64,000 bases of DNA from an uncultured Dorea sp. (GTDB taxonomy: Bacteria > Bacillota > Clostridia > Lachnospirales > Lachnospiraceae), in assembly GCA_910579925.1 (NCBI GenBank), contig CAJTVY010000013.1, positions 1 to 64,000 on the forward strand, written 5' to 3'. Position numbers and translations under genes: made by a program. Positions 1-7,315 of the stretch are shown here, one piece after another. The number at the start of each line of letters is the position of its first letter. The stretch's first letter is position 1. Below the pieces are notes generated by a model. It saw only the letters and a program-made list of their open reading frames with translations, did not search any database and was not told where the DNA came from.

Positions 1-387
1 GAGTATATCACAACATGCACTTCTTTTCATTACGGTGTGTTTTGTATCGCTTACGGAGAGTCCGTAAATACTTGGTCATATTCTTTTGAACATGGAGATT
101 TATATTTTGACAGAGATCAAAGAACAGTTTCGGTGTGTGGGAAAAGGATTGAATTAACAACGAAAGAATTTGAGTTATTGGCTTTGCTTATCTCTAATCC
201 TAATCGGGTTTTTACTTATGAAATGATTGCAGATATTGTCTGGACAGAAAACTATGATGTTTATTTTCGTAAGACTATTACAAATCATATCAGTAGCCTT
301 AGACAGAAACTTAGAGTAACTCAAAAAGTTCCAAATTTTATTAAAAGTGTTCATAACGTTGGATATAAATTTAATATTTCAACCTAA
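1..387 (+). CDS. Winged-helix DNA-binding regulator, C-terminal part (runs off the left edge)
   Basis: The frame is open to base 1, so this is the 3' part of a longer gene; a GTG at 37 is an internal codon that could serve as a start but has no clear ribosome binding site. The visible residues form an OmpR/PhoB-type winged helix: the pattern ELTTKEFELLALLISNPNRV, then a recognition helix region with TITNHISSLRQKL, then the terminal hairpin NVGYKF. That places it among response regulators or stand-alone transcription factors that bind tandem DNA sites. The receiver or sensor domain lies outside the window, so the input signal is unknown. Downstream is a long gene-poor stretch. Confidence 0.7.
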   Translation, partial: EYITTCTSFHYGVFCIAYGESVNTWSYSFEHGDLYFDRDQRTVSVCGKRIELTTKEFELLALLISNPNRVFTYEMIADIVWTENYDVYFRKTITNHISSLRQKLRVTQKVPNFIKSVHNVGYKFNIST

Positions 388-522
388 TAGTTTTGAATAG
401 TGAAATAGTGTAAAAAAATGGCTTATACAAGGCGGTGATTTGGTATATGTCCGATATAATTTTCCTCAATTAAGAGGTTGATATCGGATAGCAATTCTGG
501 TTCTTCTCATTTGGGAGGACAT

Positions 523-642
523 ATGAATACCGCAATATGTACAGTCCTAAGAGGATGTAACTTAGTAAAAATAGTGTGCGTCGTAGTCCATGAAAAAAGG
601 ATTACGGCGCTTTTTCTTTCGACATTATTCACGATTATTTAA
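523..642 (+). CDS. Possible 39-residue small protein
   Basis: ATG at 523 follows GGGAGG at 511-516 with ideal spacing. The frame reads MNTAICTVLRGCNLVKIVCV and onward to a TAA at 640-642, followed about 40 bases later by a strong terminator (680-716). The peptide is hydrophobic and has three cysteines. I recognise no family. The good ribosome binding site and downstream terminator support a real small transcript, but the coding status is uncertain and chance cannot be excluded. Confidence 0.25.
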   Translation: MNTAICTVLRGCNLVKIVCVVVHEKRITALFLSTLFTII

Positions 643-679
643 CATCACTTTGTTAACAATACAGGAGAACGATTATTTT

Positions 680-716
680 GCGCACCTGAATTTTTTCGGG
701 TGCGCATTATTTTTTT
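680..716 (+). terminator. Rho-independent terminator
   Basis: An 11-bp stem (680-690 with 695-705, one G-T pair) is followed by a T-rich run at 706-716. It ends whatever is transcribed from the region around 450-640. Confidence 0.75.
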
Positions 717-733
717 GAAATGCAGGGGGATCC

Positions 734-897
734 TAGTGTGCTGACCGCATTATATTCAGCCAAACCTCCTTGCCTGAATTTCCATCAGGCTACGTTGTCG
801 GCGGTCAACGATGCCACCGCATCGCCGCCCTTCTTCGCCTTGCTGATGAAAATTTATTCTGCGGAGTTTCACCAGATATAATGCGGTCAGCACACTA
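734..897. mobile_element. MITE-like element, intact copy (164 bp)
   Basis: The ends are a perfect 22-bp terminal inverted repeat (734-755 with 876-897) beginning TAGTGTGCTGACC. Each end carries TA, as expected for TA-targeting (IS630/mariner-type) transposition. It encodes no protein I can support. The middle forms a hairpin: GGCGG 800-804 with CCGCC 825-829 and CGATG 809-813 with CATCG 820-824, loop CCACCG. A diverged relative lies at 5964. The right end abuts an aldo/keto reductase fragment whose 5' part is missing. No transposase is visible, so it would have been moved in trans. Confidence 0.7.
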
Positions 898-1158
898 GCC
901 GGACAAAAAGGTGTTTCCATGACAGAAATTTCCCTTGCATGGCTTTTGACAAAGGTGACCTCACCTGTGGTTGGCGCAACAAAGCTCCACCATATAGAAG
1001 GGGCGGCAAAGGCAGTAAAGCTCACATTATCGGTGGAGGAAATTTTCTATTTAGAGGGACTTTATGTTCCGCATAGACTGGTAGGGGTTATAGCACAGAA
1101 TACGCAGAACTCAGCTAAGGAAAGCCATGTATGGTCTGCCGGATACCAGAAAATCTGA
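898..1158 (+). pseudogene. Aldo/keto reductase, 3' remnant
   Basis: From the base after the MITE-like element the frame reads AGQKGVSMTEISLAWLL, then SPVVGATK and VPHRLVG, which is the C-terminal end of an NADPH-dependent aldo/keto reductase. Family members are about 320 residues; only about 86 remain. The N-terminal barrel with the catalytic Asp-Tyr-Lys-His is gone, and the sequence left of the element shows no trace of it, so a deletion accompanied or followed the insertion. ATG 919 is internal to the old frame. It precedes a CMD-family gene, as in an AKR-CMD-cupin operon. No activity is expected. Confidence 0.75.
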
Positions 1159-1172
1159 ATGGAGGGATTAAA

Positions 1173-1748
1173 ATGAATCTGTATGTAACAGACCCGGAAT
1201 TTATGGAGCGCTTTGAACAATTTGCTTTTGAAGAAGTTCCGAATGAGGAAGGACAGCAGCTTGATGAAAAGACCCGGTATATGGCGGTTCTGGCAACTCT
1301 GATCGGCTGCCAGGGTATGGAAGAATACCGCCTTGTATTGTCTCGGGCGTTGGATGCCGGCCTTGCGCCGATTGCAGTAAAAGAGATTGTGTATCAGGCG
1401 GTAGACTATCTTGGAATTGGCCGTGTTCTTCCTTACTTAAAGGCGTCAAATTCCATTTTGGAAAGCTGTGGTATAGAATTGCCTTTAGAGGGGCAATGCA
1501 CGACAACGTCGGAAAACCGCCTTGAAAATCTGGCGCAGAGGGAAATGATTACGTTCTGCTTTTTAGCGGCTCAGGGAGGGTGCGAACCGCAGCTTATCGC
1601 CCATGCAGCGGGCAACATGAATTTGGGAAACGATAAGGACTTTTTGATCCGGGTGGTTTCCCAGTGTTTGCCCTATATTGGTTATCCGAGAAGTCTGAAT
1701 GCGATTAACTGTATTAACAAAGCCGTTGACGCAGGAAAGGAGAGCTAG
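1173..1748 (+). CDS. Carboxymuconolactone decarboxylase (CMD) family protein
   Basis: The start is ATG 1173 behind GGAGGG at 1160-1165 (an upstream in-frame ATG at 1131 lacks a site). The 191-residue product shows two CMD-like repeats: one around YMAVLATLIGCQGMEEYRLV with AVKEIVYQAVDYLGI, the second around MITFCFLAAQGGCEPQL with VVSQCLPYIGYPRSLNA. CMD proteins are small helical oligomers, either decarboxylases or AhpD-like thiol peroxidase partners. The AhpD CxxC pair is not evident here, so the chemistry is undefined. It sits between a truncated aldo/keto reductase and a truncated cupin, so the pathway may be defunct. Confidence 0.75.
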   Translation: MNLYVTDPEFMERFEQFAFEEVPNEEGQQLDEKTRYMAVLATLIGCQGMEEYRLVLSRALDAGLAPIAVKEIVYQAVDYLGIGRVLPYLKASNSILESCGIELPLEGQCTTTSENRLENLAQREMITFCFLAAQGGCEPQLIAHAAGNMNLGNDKDFLIRVVSQCLPYIGYPRSLNAINCINKAVDAGKES

Positions 1749-1771
1749 ATACAGTAAAAACACTTTTCCCC

Positions 1772-2026
1772 ATGGGCGGCCCGAACAATACATATGCAGA
1801 ATATTTTGTGGGGCAGAGCTTTCTGAAGATGCTTACTACGGAAGGCGTGCCGATTGGCAATGTCACTTTTGAACCGGGCTGCCGTAACAACAGGCATATC
1901 CATCAGGCGGAGAAAGGCGGCGGACAGATTTTGCTCTGTACAAATGGACGGGGATGGTATCAGGAATGGGGGAAGTGCTTTGAAATCCAGTTAGCAGACC
2001 CTCAACAGGCTGATTTGATATCCTGA
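1772..2026 (+). pseudogene. Cupin-domain protein, 3' truncated
   Basis: The frame reads MGGPNNTYAEYFVGQSF and then the cupin metal-site region FEPGCRNNRHIHQAEKGG and GRGWYQEWGK. It then departs from the family and stops after about 14 more residues. Cupins of this CMD-linked type normally run a further 40 or more residues with the second metal motif, which is absent. The frame is open upstream into the CMD gene, so the original start may be earlier. The break lies where the convergent MATE gene begins, suggesting a recombination junction near 1985-2000. Confidence 0.65.
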
Positions 2027-3336
2027 ATATACATGGCGATACAAATTAATGTTAAAACCGTTTCAACGACAGGCTGTGCTGCAATTACGCCATTTAGTTC
2101 CCAAAAGTGATTCAGAATAATCACACCCGGAATAAATAGTACGGCATTTCTTAGAAGAGTAATAATCAGTGATTTGATTGCTTTTCCTAATGCCTGAAAA
2201 TAACTTGTCATCATATTGATAACGCCAAGCATAGGAGCCGACAGGCATAGGATTTTCAGAAAATATTCTGTTTGTTCGATCAAAACATTATCTTGTAGGA
2301 ACATAGCGGCAAGTTGCTCTCCCAGAAGTATAAAGACTGCGGTAAATATTGCGCCCATGAAAACTCCGTATAGTATCGTATACTTCACTATCGTAAACAT
2401 TCGTTTTTTCTCATTTCCTCCATAGCAATAACCAACTAAAGGAGCAACACCCTGTGATAATCCGACTGACAGCAAAATCGGAACCATATCAAGTTTATAT
2501 GCAATTCCATAAGAAGCGACTGCGTCAGATCCATAAATACTGATATAGTTATTAAGTACAATATTTGAAACACTCATAAGCACTGTAATGAGAGCGCCAG
2601 GAATACCGATAGTCACGACGTTACGAATAATTACTGCATTTGGTGAAAAACGTTTAGGCGACAGGGGTACTAATGGATTTCCCTTGTATTCTTCACGAAT
2701 CATGCAGACAATGTAATATATCGTTGCGCATACAAATCCTAAAGACGTTGCAAGCGCGGCTCCGGCCGCACCCCAGCCCAGAATAGCGATAAAAACATAA
2801 TCAAATACCATATTGATCACATTTCCCAGTACCAGTCCCATAGTACTTTCTTTGATCAGGCCCGCCGAACGGAATAAATGGACGAATCCATTTGCCAGCA
2901 TTATAAAAGGAGCGCCTATAAATATCCATTTCAGATAATCACAAGTATAAGTAATATTATCCGCATCTGCACCCGATACTTTTGCCAGTGGCTGCAGAAA
3001 TATCAATCCCAGGGCAAGTGTAATCATGCCGGCAATTACCATTGCATACACGCAAAAATTCATTGTTGTACCAGATTCTTCTCTCTTTTCTTCTCCCAAT
3101 AATCGGGCAATTACACTACTGCCTCCCATTCCGAAAATACTGGCGACAGACATAATAATAAGCAATATTGGCGCACACAATGTTACGGATGCAATCATTG
3201 AGGGTTCTTTTGTTAAAGAAACAAAAAACGTATCGGCAATATTATAGATCAGCGTCGTAAGCTGCCCTAACATAGCAGGCAATCCAACTCTCATAATTGC
3301 TTTCGTAAGATTTTTTTCTTCAAAAACGGATGTCAT
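2002..3336 (-). CDS. MATE family multidrug/Na+ (or H+) antiporter
   Basis: A 444-residue integral membrane protein with about 12 hydrophobic segments and the MATE opening pattern (LTKAIMRVGLPAMLGQLTTL, IYNIADTFFVS), with related sequence in the second half (VVTIGIPGALITVLMSVSN). MATE pumps export cationic drugs or metabolites using a Na+ or H+ gradient. ATG 3336 is chosen because it follows GGGAGGAATAG at good spacing. It is transcribed divergently from a Crp/Fnr-like regulator 88 bp away, a likely local regulator. The 3' end converges on and overlaps the truncated cupin remnant. Confidence 0.9.
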   Translation of the reverse strand: MTSVFEEKNLTKAIMRVGLPAMLGQLTTLIYNIADTFFVSLTKEPSMIASVTLCAPILLIIMSVASIFGMGGSSVIARLLGEEKREESGTTMNFCVYAMVIAGMITLALGLIFLQPLAKVSGADADNITYTCDYLKWIFIGAPFIMLANGFVHLFRSAGLIKESTMGLVLGNVINMVFDYVFIAILGWGAAGAALATSLGFVCATIYYIVCMIREEYKGNPLVPLSPKRFSPNAVIIRNVVTIGIPGALITVLMSVSNIVLNNYISIYGSDAVASYGIAYKLDMVPILLSVGLSQGVAPLVGYCYGGNEKKRMFTIVKYTILYGVFMGAIFTAVFILLGEQLAAMFLQDNVLIEQTEYFLKILCLSAPMLGVINMMTSYFQALGKAIKSLIITLLRNAVLFIPGVIILNHFWELNGVIAAQPVVETVLTLICIAMYIQDIKSAC

Positions 3337-3424
3337 ATTTTCTATTCCTCCCTTGAAATTTTTTATATTATAAAGTAGAATAAATTGAAAAAACAAGACA
3401 TATGTCCAGGTGCGGGAGGAGTTT

Positions 3425-4045
3425 ATGGAAAGAATCTATGATAAAAAGAAGATCGCAGTCTATATTGCAAAAAGCAAATATCATACTGTACTTGACTCAT
3501 TGAATATAGATTTTTACCTTATAAAATATGAAAAAGGCGAATTGGTAAGTTCGCCTTTTCAGAATGAATTACTATTCCAAATTATAGAACAAGGTTCCAT
3601 AAATATCTACCTCATTCGGGATGACGGTACGCGTTATTCATTGTCAACCGGAACGACAGATTACCTTCTCGGAGATATGGATATTTTTTACCCCAAAAGC
3701 AGCAATATATATGTCGAAGCGGCACAAAGACTGACCTGTATTTCATTCTCTATAGAAAAATACAAAGAAAGATTACTCTCTAATAATAAGTTTCTTGTAC
3801 TCTTATGCAATAGTCTTTCCGCTAAAATTGGAGAAATAACTGCTATTGATGCGGCCCCGGCTTCCCTGACAGAACGAGTTCTATCCTACATGAAGTATAA
3901 ATGCAACGATCAAACATTAAAAGGAATAGAGCAAACGGCTTTTCATCTTCATTGCAGTGCAAGGCAGCTTCAAAGAGTTCTGAATCAAAGTGAAACGTCA
4001 GGTCTGGTCAAAAAGTTAGGTAAAGGAACGTATAAGCTAGTATAA
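3425..4045 (+). CDS. Crp/Fnr-like transcriptional regulator
   Basis: A 206-residue protein with an N-terminal cyclic-nucleotide-binding-like beta barrel (YLIKYEKGELV, IIEQGSINIYLIRDDG, LLGDMDIFY) and a C-terminal helix-turn-helix (HLHCSARQLQRVLNQSE). It resembles the YeiL-type Crp/Fnr branch and shows no obvious Fnr cysteine cluster. ATG 3425 is preferred over GTG 3410 because GGGAGGAG (3414-3421) lies just before it. Divergent placement from the MATE pump suggests it controls that pump, possibly on binding a transported compound. Confidence 0.8.
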   Translation: MERIYDKKKIAVYIAKSKYHTVLDSLNIDFYLIKYEKGELVSSPFQNELLFQIIEQGSINIYLIRDDGTRYSLSTGTTDYLLGDMDIFYPKSSNIYVEAAQRLTCISFSIEKYKERLLSNNKFLVLLCNSLSAKIGEITAIDAAPASLTERVLSYMKYKCNDQTLKGIEQTAFHLHCSARQLQRVLNQSETSGLVKKLGKGTYKLV

Positions 4046-4107
4046 AGCAGAATTAGAATCACTTGATGAAGAGTGGATATAACACAAACGGAAAGGAGCG
4101 GCATTTC

Positions 4108-4809
4108 ATGTCTGATAAAATACTGATTGTTGACGACGAAGCTGAGATTGCGGATTTAATTGAAGTATATCTGAGCAACGAAAATTTCACTGTTTTAAAA
4201 TATTATTCTGCAAAGGAAGCTCTTGAATGTATAAACACGACAGAGCCTGATCTTGCGATTCTGGATATTATGCTGCCAGAGATCGACGGTTTTACATTGT
4301 GCCAGAAGATCCGTTCAAAGCATACTTATCCAATTATCATGCTGACCGCAAAAGACGAAGAGACGGATAAGATTACAGGCCTTACACTTGGGGCGGACGA
4401 CTATATAACAAAACCCTTCCGTCCGCTTGAACTGGTAGCAAGAGTCAAATCCCAGCTGCGACGATACAAAAAATATAATCCCGCACATTCCGAAAAGGAA
4501 GATACCAATACGCTTACTCATTCCGGCCTGGTAATGAAACTGTCCACACACGAATGCTTTCTAAATGAAAAACCACTTACGCTTACACCTACGGAATTTT
4601 CTATTTTACGGATTCTACTGGAAAATAAAGGCCGTGTAATCAGTGCAGAGGAATTGTTCCATAAAATCTGGCAGGACGAATATTACAGTAAATCAAATAA
4701 TACCATAACCGTTCATATACGGCACCTGCGTGAAAAGATGAACGATACTTTAAGCAGGCCCAGATATATAAAAACCATATGGGGAGTAGGATATAAAATT
4801 GATGGATAA
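4108..4809 (+). CDS. Response regulator, OmpR/VanR type
   Basis: A 233-residue two-component regulator. The receiver domain spans residues 1-120, with acidic D9-D10, phospho-acceptor D53 in LDIMLPE, and the conserved lysine in YITKPFRPLEL. An OmpR winged helix follows (LTPTEFSILRILLENKGRV to WGVGYKI). The pattern is close to VanR regulators. ATG 4108 follows AAGGAG at 4093-4098. The 3' end overlaps the sensor kinase start by 8 bp, so the two are translationally coupled. The likely target is the VanY-type carboxypeptidase downstream. Confidence 0.85.
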   Translation: MSDKILIVDDEAEIADLIEVYLSNENFTVLKYYSAKEALECINTTEPDLAILDIMLPEIDGFTLCQKIRSKHTYPIIMLTAKDEETDKITGLTLGADDYITKPFRPLELVARVKSQLRRYKKYNPAHSEKEDTNTLTHSGLVMKLSTHECFLNEKPLTLTPTEFSILRILLENKGRVISAEELFHKIWQDEYYSKSNNTITVHIRHLREKMNDTLSRPRYIKTIWGVGYKIDG

Positions 4810-5923
4810 TAACAAGAAAGAATATTCAGAATTTCAGACAAAAATCATGCGGCGAATTTGCGCAAATGCGGTTATTTCTGTTGTGGCCGTTATCCTTATA
4901 TATCTGTTCTTCTGGAGACAGCGGGCCGGAAACTGGATTGTCTGGTTCCTGGAGTCTTTTATGCAGATGGGCCATGAACAGGCGTTTTATTTATATAACG
5001 ATTTCTTTAGAAGCAACAAAGAGTTATTCTTTGCGGCGGCTATGCTATTTATTTTCATTCTTCTGCTTTGGAGCCTGTTCCAGTGGATGACAGGGTATTT
5101 TAGAGAGATTAACCAGGGAATAGACGCGCTGTTGTCAGAAGATGTAATGAAGATACAGTTATCCGCAGAGATGCGGCCTTTTGAGCGGAAACTGAATACG
5201 GTAAAACAGACTTTGAAAAAGCAGAAACAAGAGACCGCCCTTGCGGAACAGAGAAAAGATGAATTAGTAATGTATCTGGCGCATGACATCCGTACACCCC
5301 TTACTTCTGTGATCGGATATCTGAACCTGCTGGAAGAACAACCGGATATGCCGGTGGAACTGCGTGCAAAAAATGTCCAAATAACATTGGAGAAAGCTTA
5401 CCGGCTGGAAGAAATGATTAATGAATTTTTTGAAATCACACGTTATAATTCCAGCCAGATTAAGCTGTCTAAGGAACAGGTGGATCTTTATTACATGCTG
5501 ATTCAACTGTCAGATGAACTTTCTCCTGTCTTTGCGGCCAAAGGAAATTCGGTGGTGTTAAATGTAGACGAAAATCTGACTGTCTGCGCAGACCCGGATA
5601 AGCTGGTAAGGGTATTTGGTAATATTTTGAGAAATGCAGCGGCATATAGTTTCTCTGATACGGAAATAATCATATCCTCTGAAGAAACAGAGGAACAGAT
5701 TCTCATCTGTTTCCAGAATAAAGGAAATGATATACCAGAAGAGGAGTTAACGTCTCTATTTAATAAATTTTACCGTTTGGATAAGGCGCGTATTTCTGAT
5801 ACCGGAGGCACAGGGCTGGGACTGGCAATCGCTCAAGAAATCGTTGCTTTGCATGGCGGTTCTATTTGCGCTGCCAGTAAGAATCATACAGTGACGTTTA
5901 CCGTCCGGCTGCCGAAACAATAG
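4802..5923 (+). CDS. Sensor histidine kinase, VanS type
   Basis: A 373-residue kinase with two membrane segments (about 21-38 and 76-93) flanking a short outside loop. A HAMP-like linker leads to the H-box YLAHDIRTPLTSVIGYL (H161), then the N box (ILRNAAAYS), a G1-like box and the G2 motif TGLGLAIAQEI. It would sense cell-envelope stress or a glycopeptide and phosphorylate the preceding regulator. ATG 4802 is used; a TTG at 4799 is in frame. No D-Ala-D-Lac or D-Ala-D-Ser ligase, VanH or VanX-type gene follows, so it is not a full resistance cluster. Confidence 0.85.
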   Translation: MDNNKKEYSEFQTKIMRRICANAVISVVAVILIYLFFWRQRAGNWIVWFLESFMQMGHEQAFYLYNDFFRSNKELFFAAAMLFIFILLLWSLFQWMTGYFREINQGIDALLSEDVMKIQLSAEMRPFERKLNTVKQTLKKQKQETALAEQRKDELVMYLAHDIRTPLTSVIGYLNLLEEQPDMPVELRAKNVQITLEKAYRLEEMINEFFEITRYNSSQIKLSKEQVDLYYMLIQLSDELSPVFAAKGNSVVLNVDENLTVCADPDKLVRVFGNILRNAAAYSFSDTEIIISSEETEEQILICFQNKGNDIPEEELTSLFNKFYRLDKARISDTGGTGLGLAIAQEIVALHGGSICAASKNHTVTFTVRLPKQ

Positions 5924-6356
5924 TTTCTTCTATTTTCATCTATTTTCATCTTGAGTTTCTTTTTAGTGTGCTGACCGCATTATATTCAGCCAAATCTCTT
6001 TGTCTATCCGCCCATCTGCTGCGCTGGATTTTCTATCCGTAGCCACCGCTACGCCGTCGAAAATCCGCGTTGCTGACGAGCGAAAATCCTGCGTAGTTTC
6101 ACACTCAATTCCAATCATAATGCCCGATTCCGTCAAAAGGATATTCTGATAGGCGGGTACCGCCGTCTGATCAAGGAAAGAACCGTTGCCTGTGATTGTA
6201 AAAGCGTTGATCATTAAGGGAGCGTTAAATTTGATAAAAATTTATTTTTCTTAGGAATTTAACAATTTTATATTAAAGTTCGAGCTGCTTTTTTTCAGTA
6301 CAATAGTTTATGAAAAAGGCAATATCTAGTTTCTAATATAGAAAGGGGTTTTTATT
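5924..6356. other. Intergenic region invaded by a MITE-like element; vanY-type promoter zone
   Basis: The first 40 bases contain direct repeats of CTATTTTCAT. The diverged MITE-like copy occupies 5964 to about 6136. Between 6137 and 6214 the minus strand can be read as MINAFTITGNGSFLDQ onward into the element, but I recognise no family. The AT-rich stretch 6225-6300 probably holds the promoter of the carboxypeptidase gene. The insertion separates the VanR/VanS genes from the VanY-type gene. Confidence 0.5.
5964..6136. mobile_element. MITE-like element, diverged copy
   Basis: The left 31 bases (TAGTGTGCTGACC through CAGCCAAA) match the copy at 734. The interior differs but keeps the same plan: CGTAG 6038-6042 pairs with CTACG 6049-6053 around the same loop CCACCG, inside a perfect GGATTTTC (6026-6033) and GAAAATCC (6059-6066) stem. 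Near the right end the GAAACT.CGCAG block and ATAATGC (6117-6123) are shared, but the outer part of the right inverted repeat is degenerate, so the right boundary is approximate. Confidence 0.6.
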
Positions 6357-7118
6357 ATGAATGGAAAATATAATCAAAGTGTTTGCAGAAGGCGTGTTAA
6401 TCGCAGCCGAAGGCGCAGAGGTGAAAAAAGAATGCAGACTGCCGTCATTCTCACCGTTATTTTGATGGCTTCTTTGCTGCTTATTGGCTTTAAAATTTCT
6501 AGATTTTCGAGTGCGGAGATCATGTCTGGAAAGAATCGACAGACGAATCGACAGACGAATCGAGTTTCTCAGATTCCTGACAAAGACACTCCCTGGTATC
6601 TGACTCTGGTAAATAGCCAGAATCACATCCCGGAAGATTACCATCCAAAACTGGTACAGGTAAAAGGCGGTGAACAGATAGACGAGCGTATTTACGATCC
6701 ATTAATGGAAATGTTAGAAGCTGCAAAGGAGAGTAACTTAAATCAGTTGCCCCGTGTGGTATCAGGATATCGTACAACAGATCTGCAGCAAAGTTTTTAT
6801 GATGATAAAATAGCCGAATTTAAAAGGGAAGGATATCATGAAAACGAGGCGGTCGAACTTGCAGGACAGTGGGTTGCGGCGCCGGGTTATAGCGAACATC
6901 AGATTGGTCTGGCGGTAGATATTAACGGGGTCACCTACGATGTTTATACATGGCTTATGGAGAACAGCTACAAATATGGTTTTATTTTCCGATACCCAGG
7001 AAATAAAACACAGATTACCAATGTGGCGGAAGAGGTTTGGCATTATCGTTATGTGGGGGTAGAAGCGGCAACGCAGATGTATGAGCAGGGTCTATGTCTG
7101 GAAGAATATTTATTGTGA
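6357..7118 (+). CDS. VanY-type D-alanyl-D-alanine carboxypeptidase
   Basis: A 253-residue protein with a basic N-terminus, one membrane anchor (about 26-46) and an extracytoplasmic M15B/VanY peptidase domain. The zinc-site motif SEHQIGLAVDI and the later EVWHYRYVG supply the His, Asp, His ligands; SGYRTTDLQQ is the conserved substrate-side motif. Such enzymes remove the terminal D-Ala from peptidoglycan pentapeptides, which lowers glycopeptide binding. A linker encodes NRQTNRQTNR from a 12-bp tandem repeat at about 6534-6560. The start follows AAAGGGG. It was probably once contiguous with the VanR/VanS genes. Confidence 0.85.
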   Translation: MNGKYNQSVCRRRVNRSRRRRGEKRMQTAVILTVILMASLLLIGFKISRFSSAEIMSGKNRQTNRQTNRVSQIPDKDTPWYLTLVNSQNHIPEDYHPKLVQVKGGEQIDERIYDPLMEMLEAAKESNLNQLPRVVSGYRTTDLQQSFYDDKIAEFKREGYHENEAVELAGQWVAAPGYSEHQIGLAVDINGVTYDVYTWLMENSYKYGFIFRYPGNKTQITNVAEEVWHYRYVGVEAATQMYEQGLCLEEYLL

Positions 7119-7183
7119 AAAATAGTCAAAAATGTGAGGATGCTTTTGTGCATATATTCCAAAATTGTAAAAAATCACTAAAT

Positions 7184-7225
7184 ACGACAGATGTCGTTTT
7201 GAAAATGAGAAAAAATATGTATAAT
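7184..7225 (+). promoter_or_regulatory. Promoter of the nucleoside operon with a palindromic operator
   Basis: A perfect 14-bp palindrome ACGACA-GA-TGTCGT lies at 7184-7197. It directly abuts a -35-like TTTTGA (7197-7202), 17 bases from a consensus -10 TATAAT (7220-7225). That is the position used by class II activators of the Crp/Fnr family. Such a regulator is encoded as the second gene of this operon, so autoregulation is plausible. Confidence 0.5.
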
Positions 7226-7315
7226 TTATTTATATTATAGTTCTTATCTATTATGTATTATGCAGTGCGGTGTTAAACCGAATAATAGCAATCAAAAAGA
7301 AAGGGATGTAAAGAG

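Larger units (their letters stand above)
388..733. other. Gene-poor leader region with a hairpin and a possible small ORF
   Basis: No established gene is seen. An inverted repeat (TCCGATAT near 450 and ATATCGGA near 482) could form a hairpin just upstream of a strong ribosome binding site at 511-516. A possible 39-codon ORF and a rho-independent terminator follow and are listed separately. Together they would make a short transcription unit with a structured leader, which is inference only. Confidence 0.4.

Noticed and set aside
756..1025. Minus-strand 89-codon frame over the first MITE-like copy
   Set aside because: It runs antisense through the element and the aldo/keto reductase remnant and shows no family features.
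5963..6214. Minus-strand 83-codon frame across the diverged MITE-like copy
   Set aside because: More than half lies inside the element, no family is recognised, and the matching region of the first copy has a different translation. Probably not a gene.
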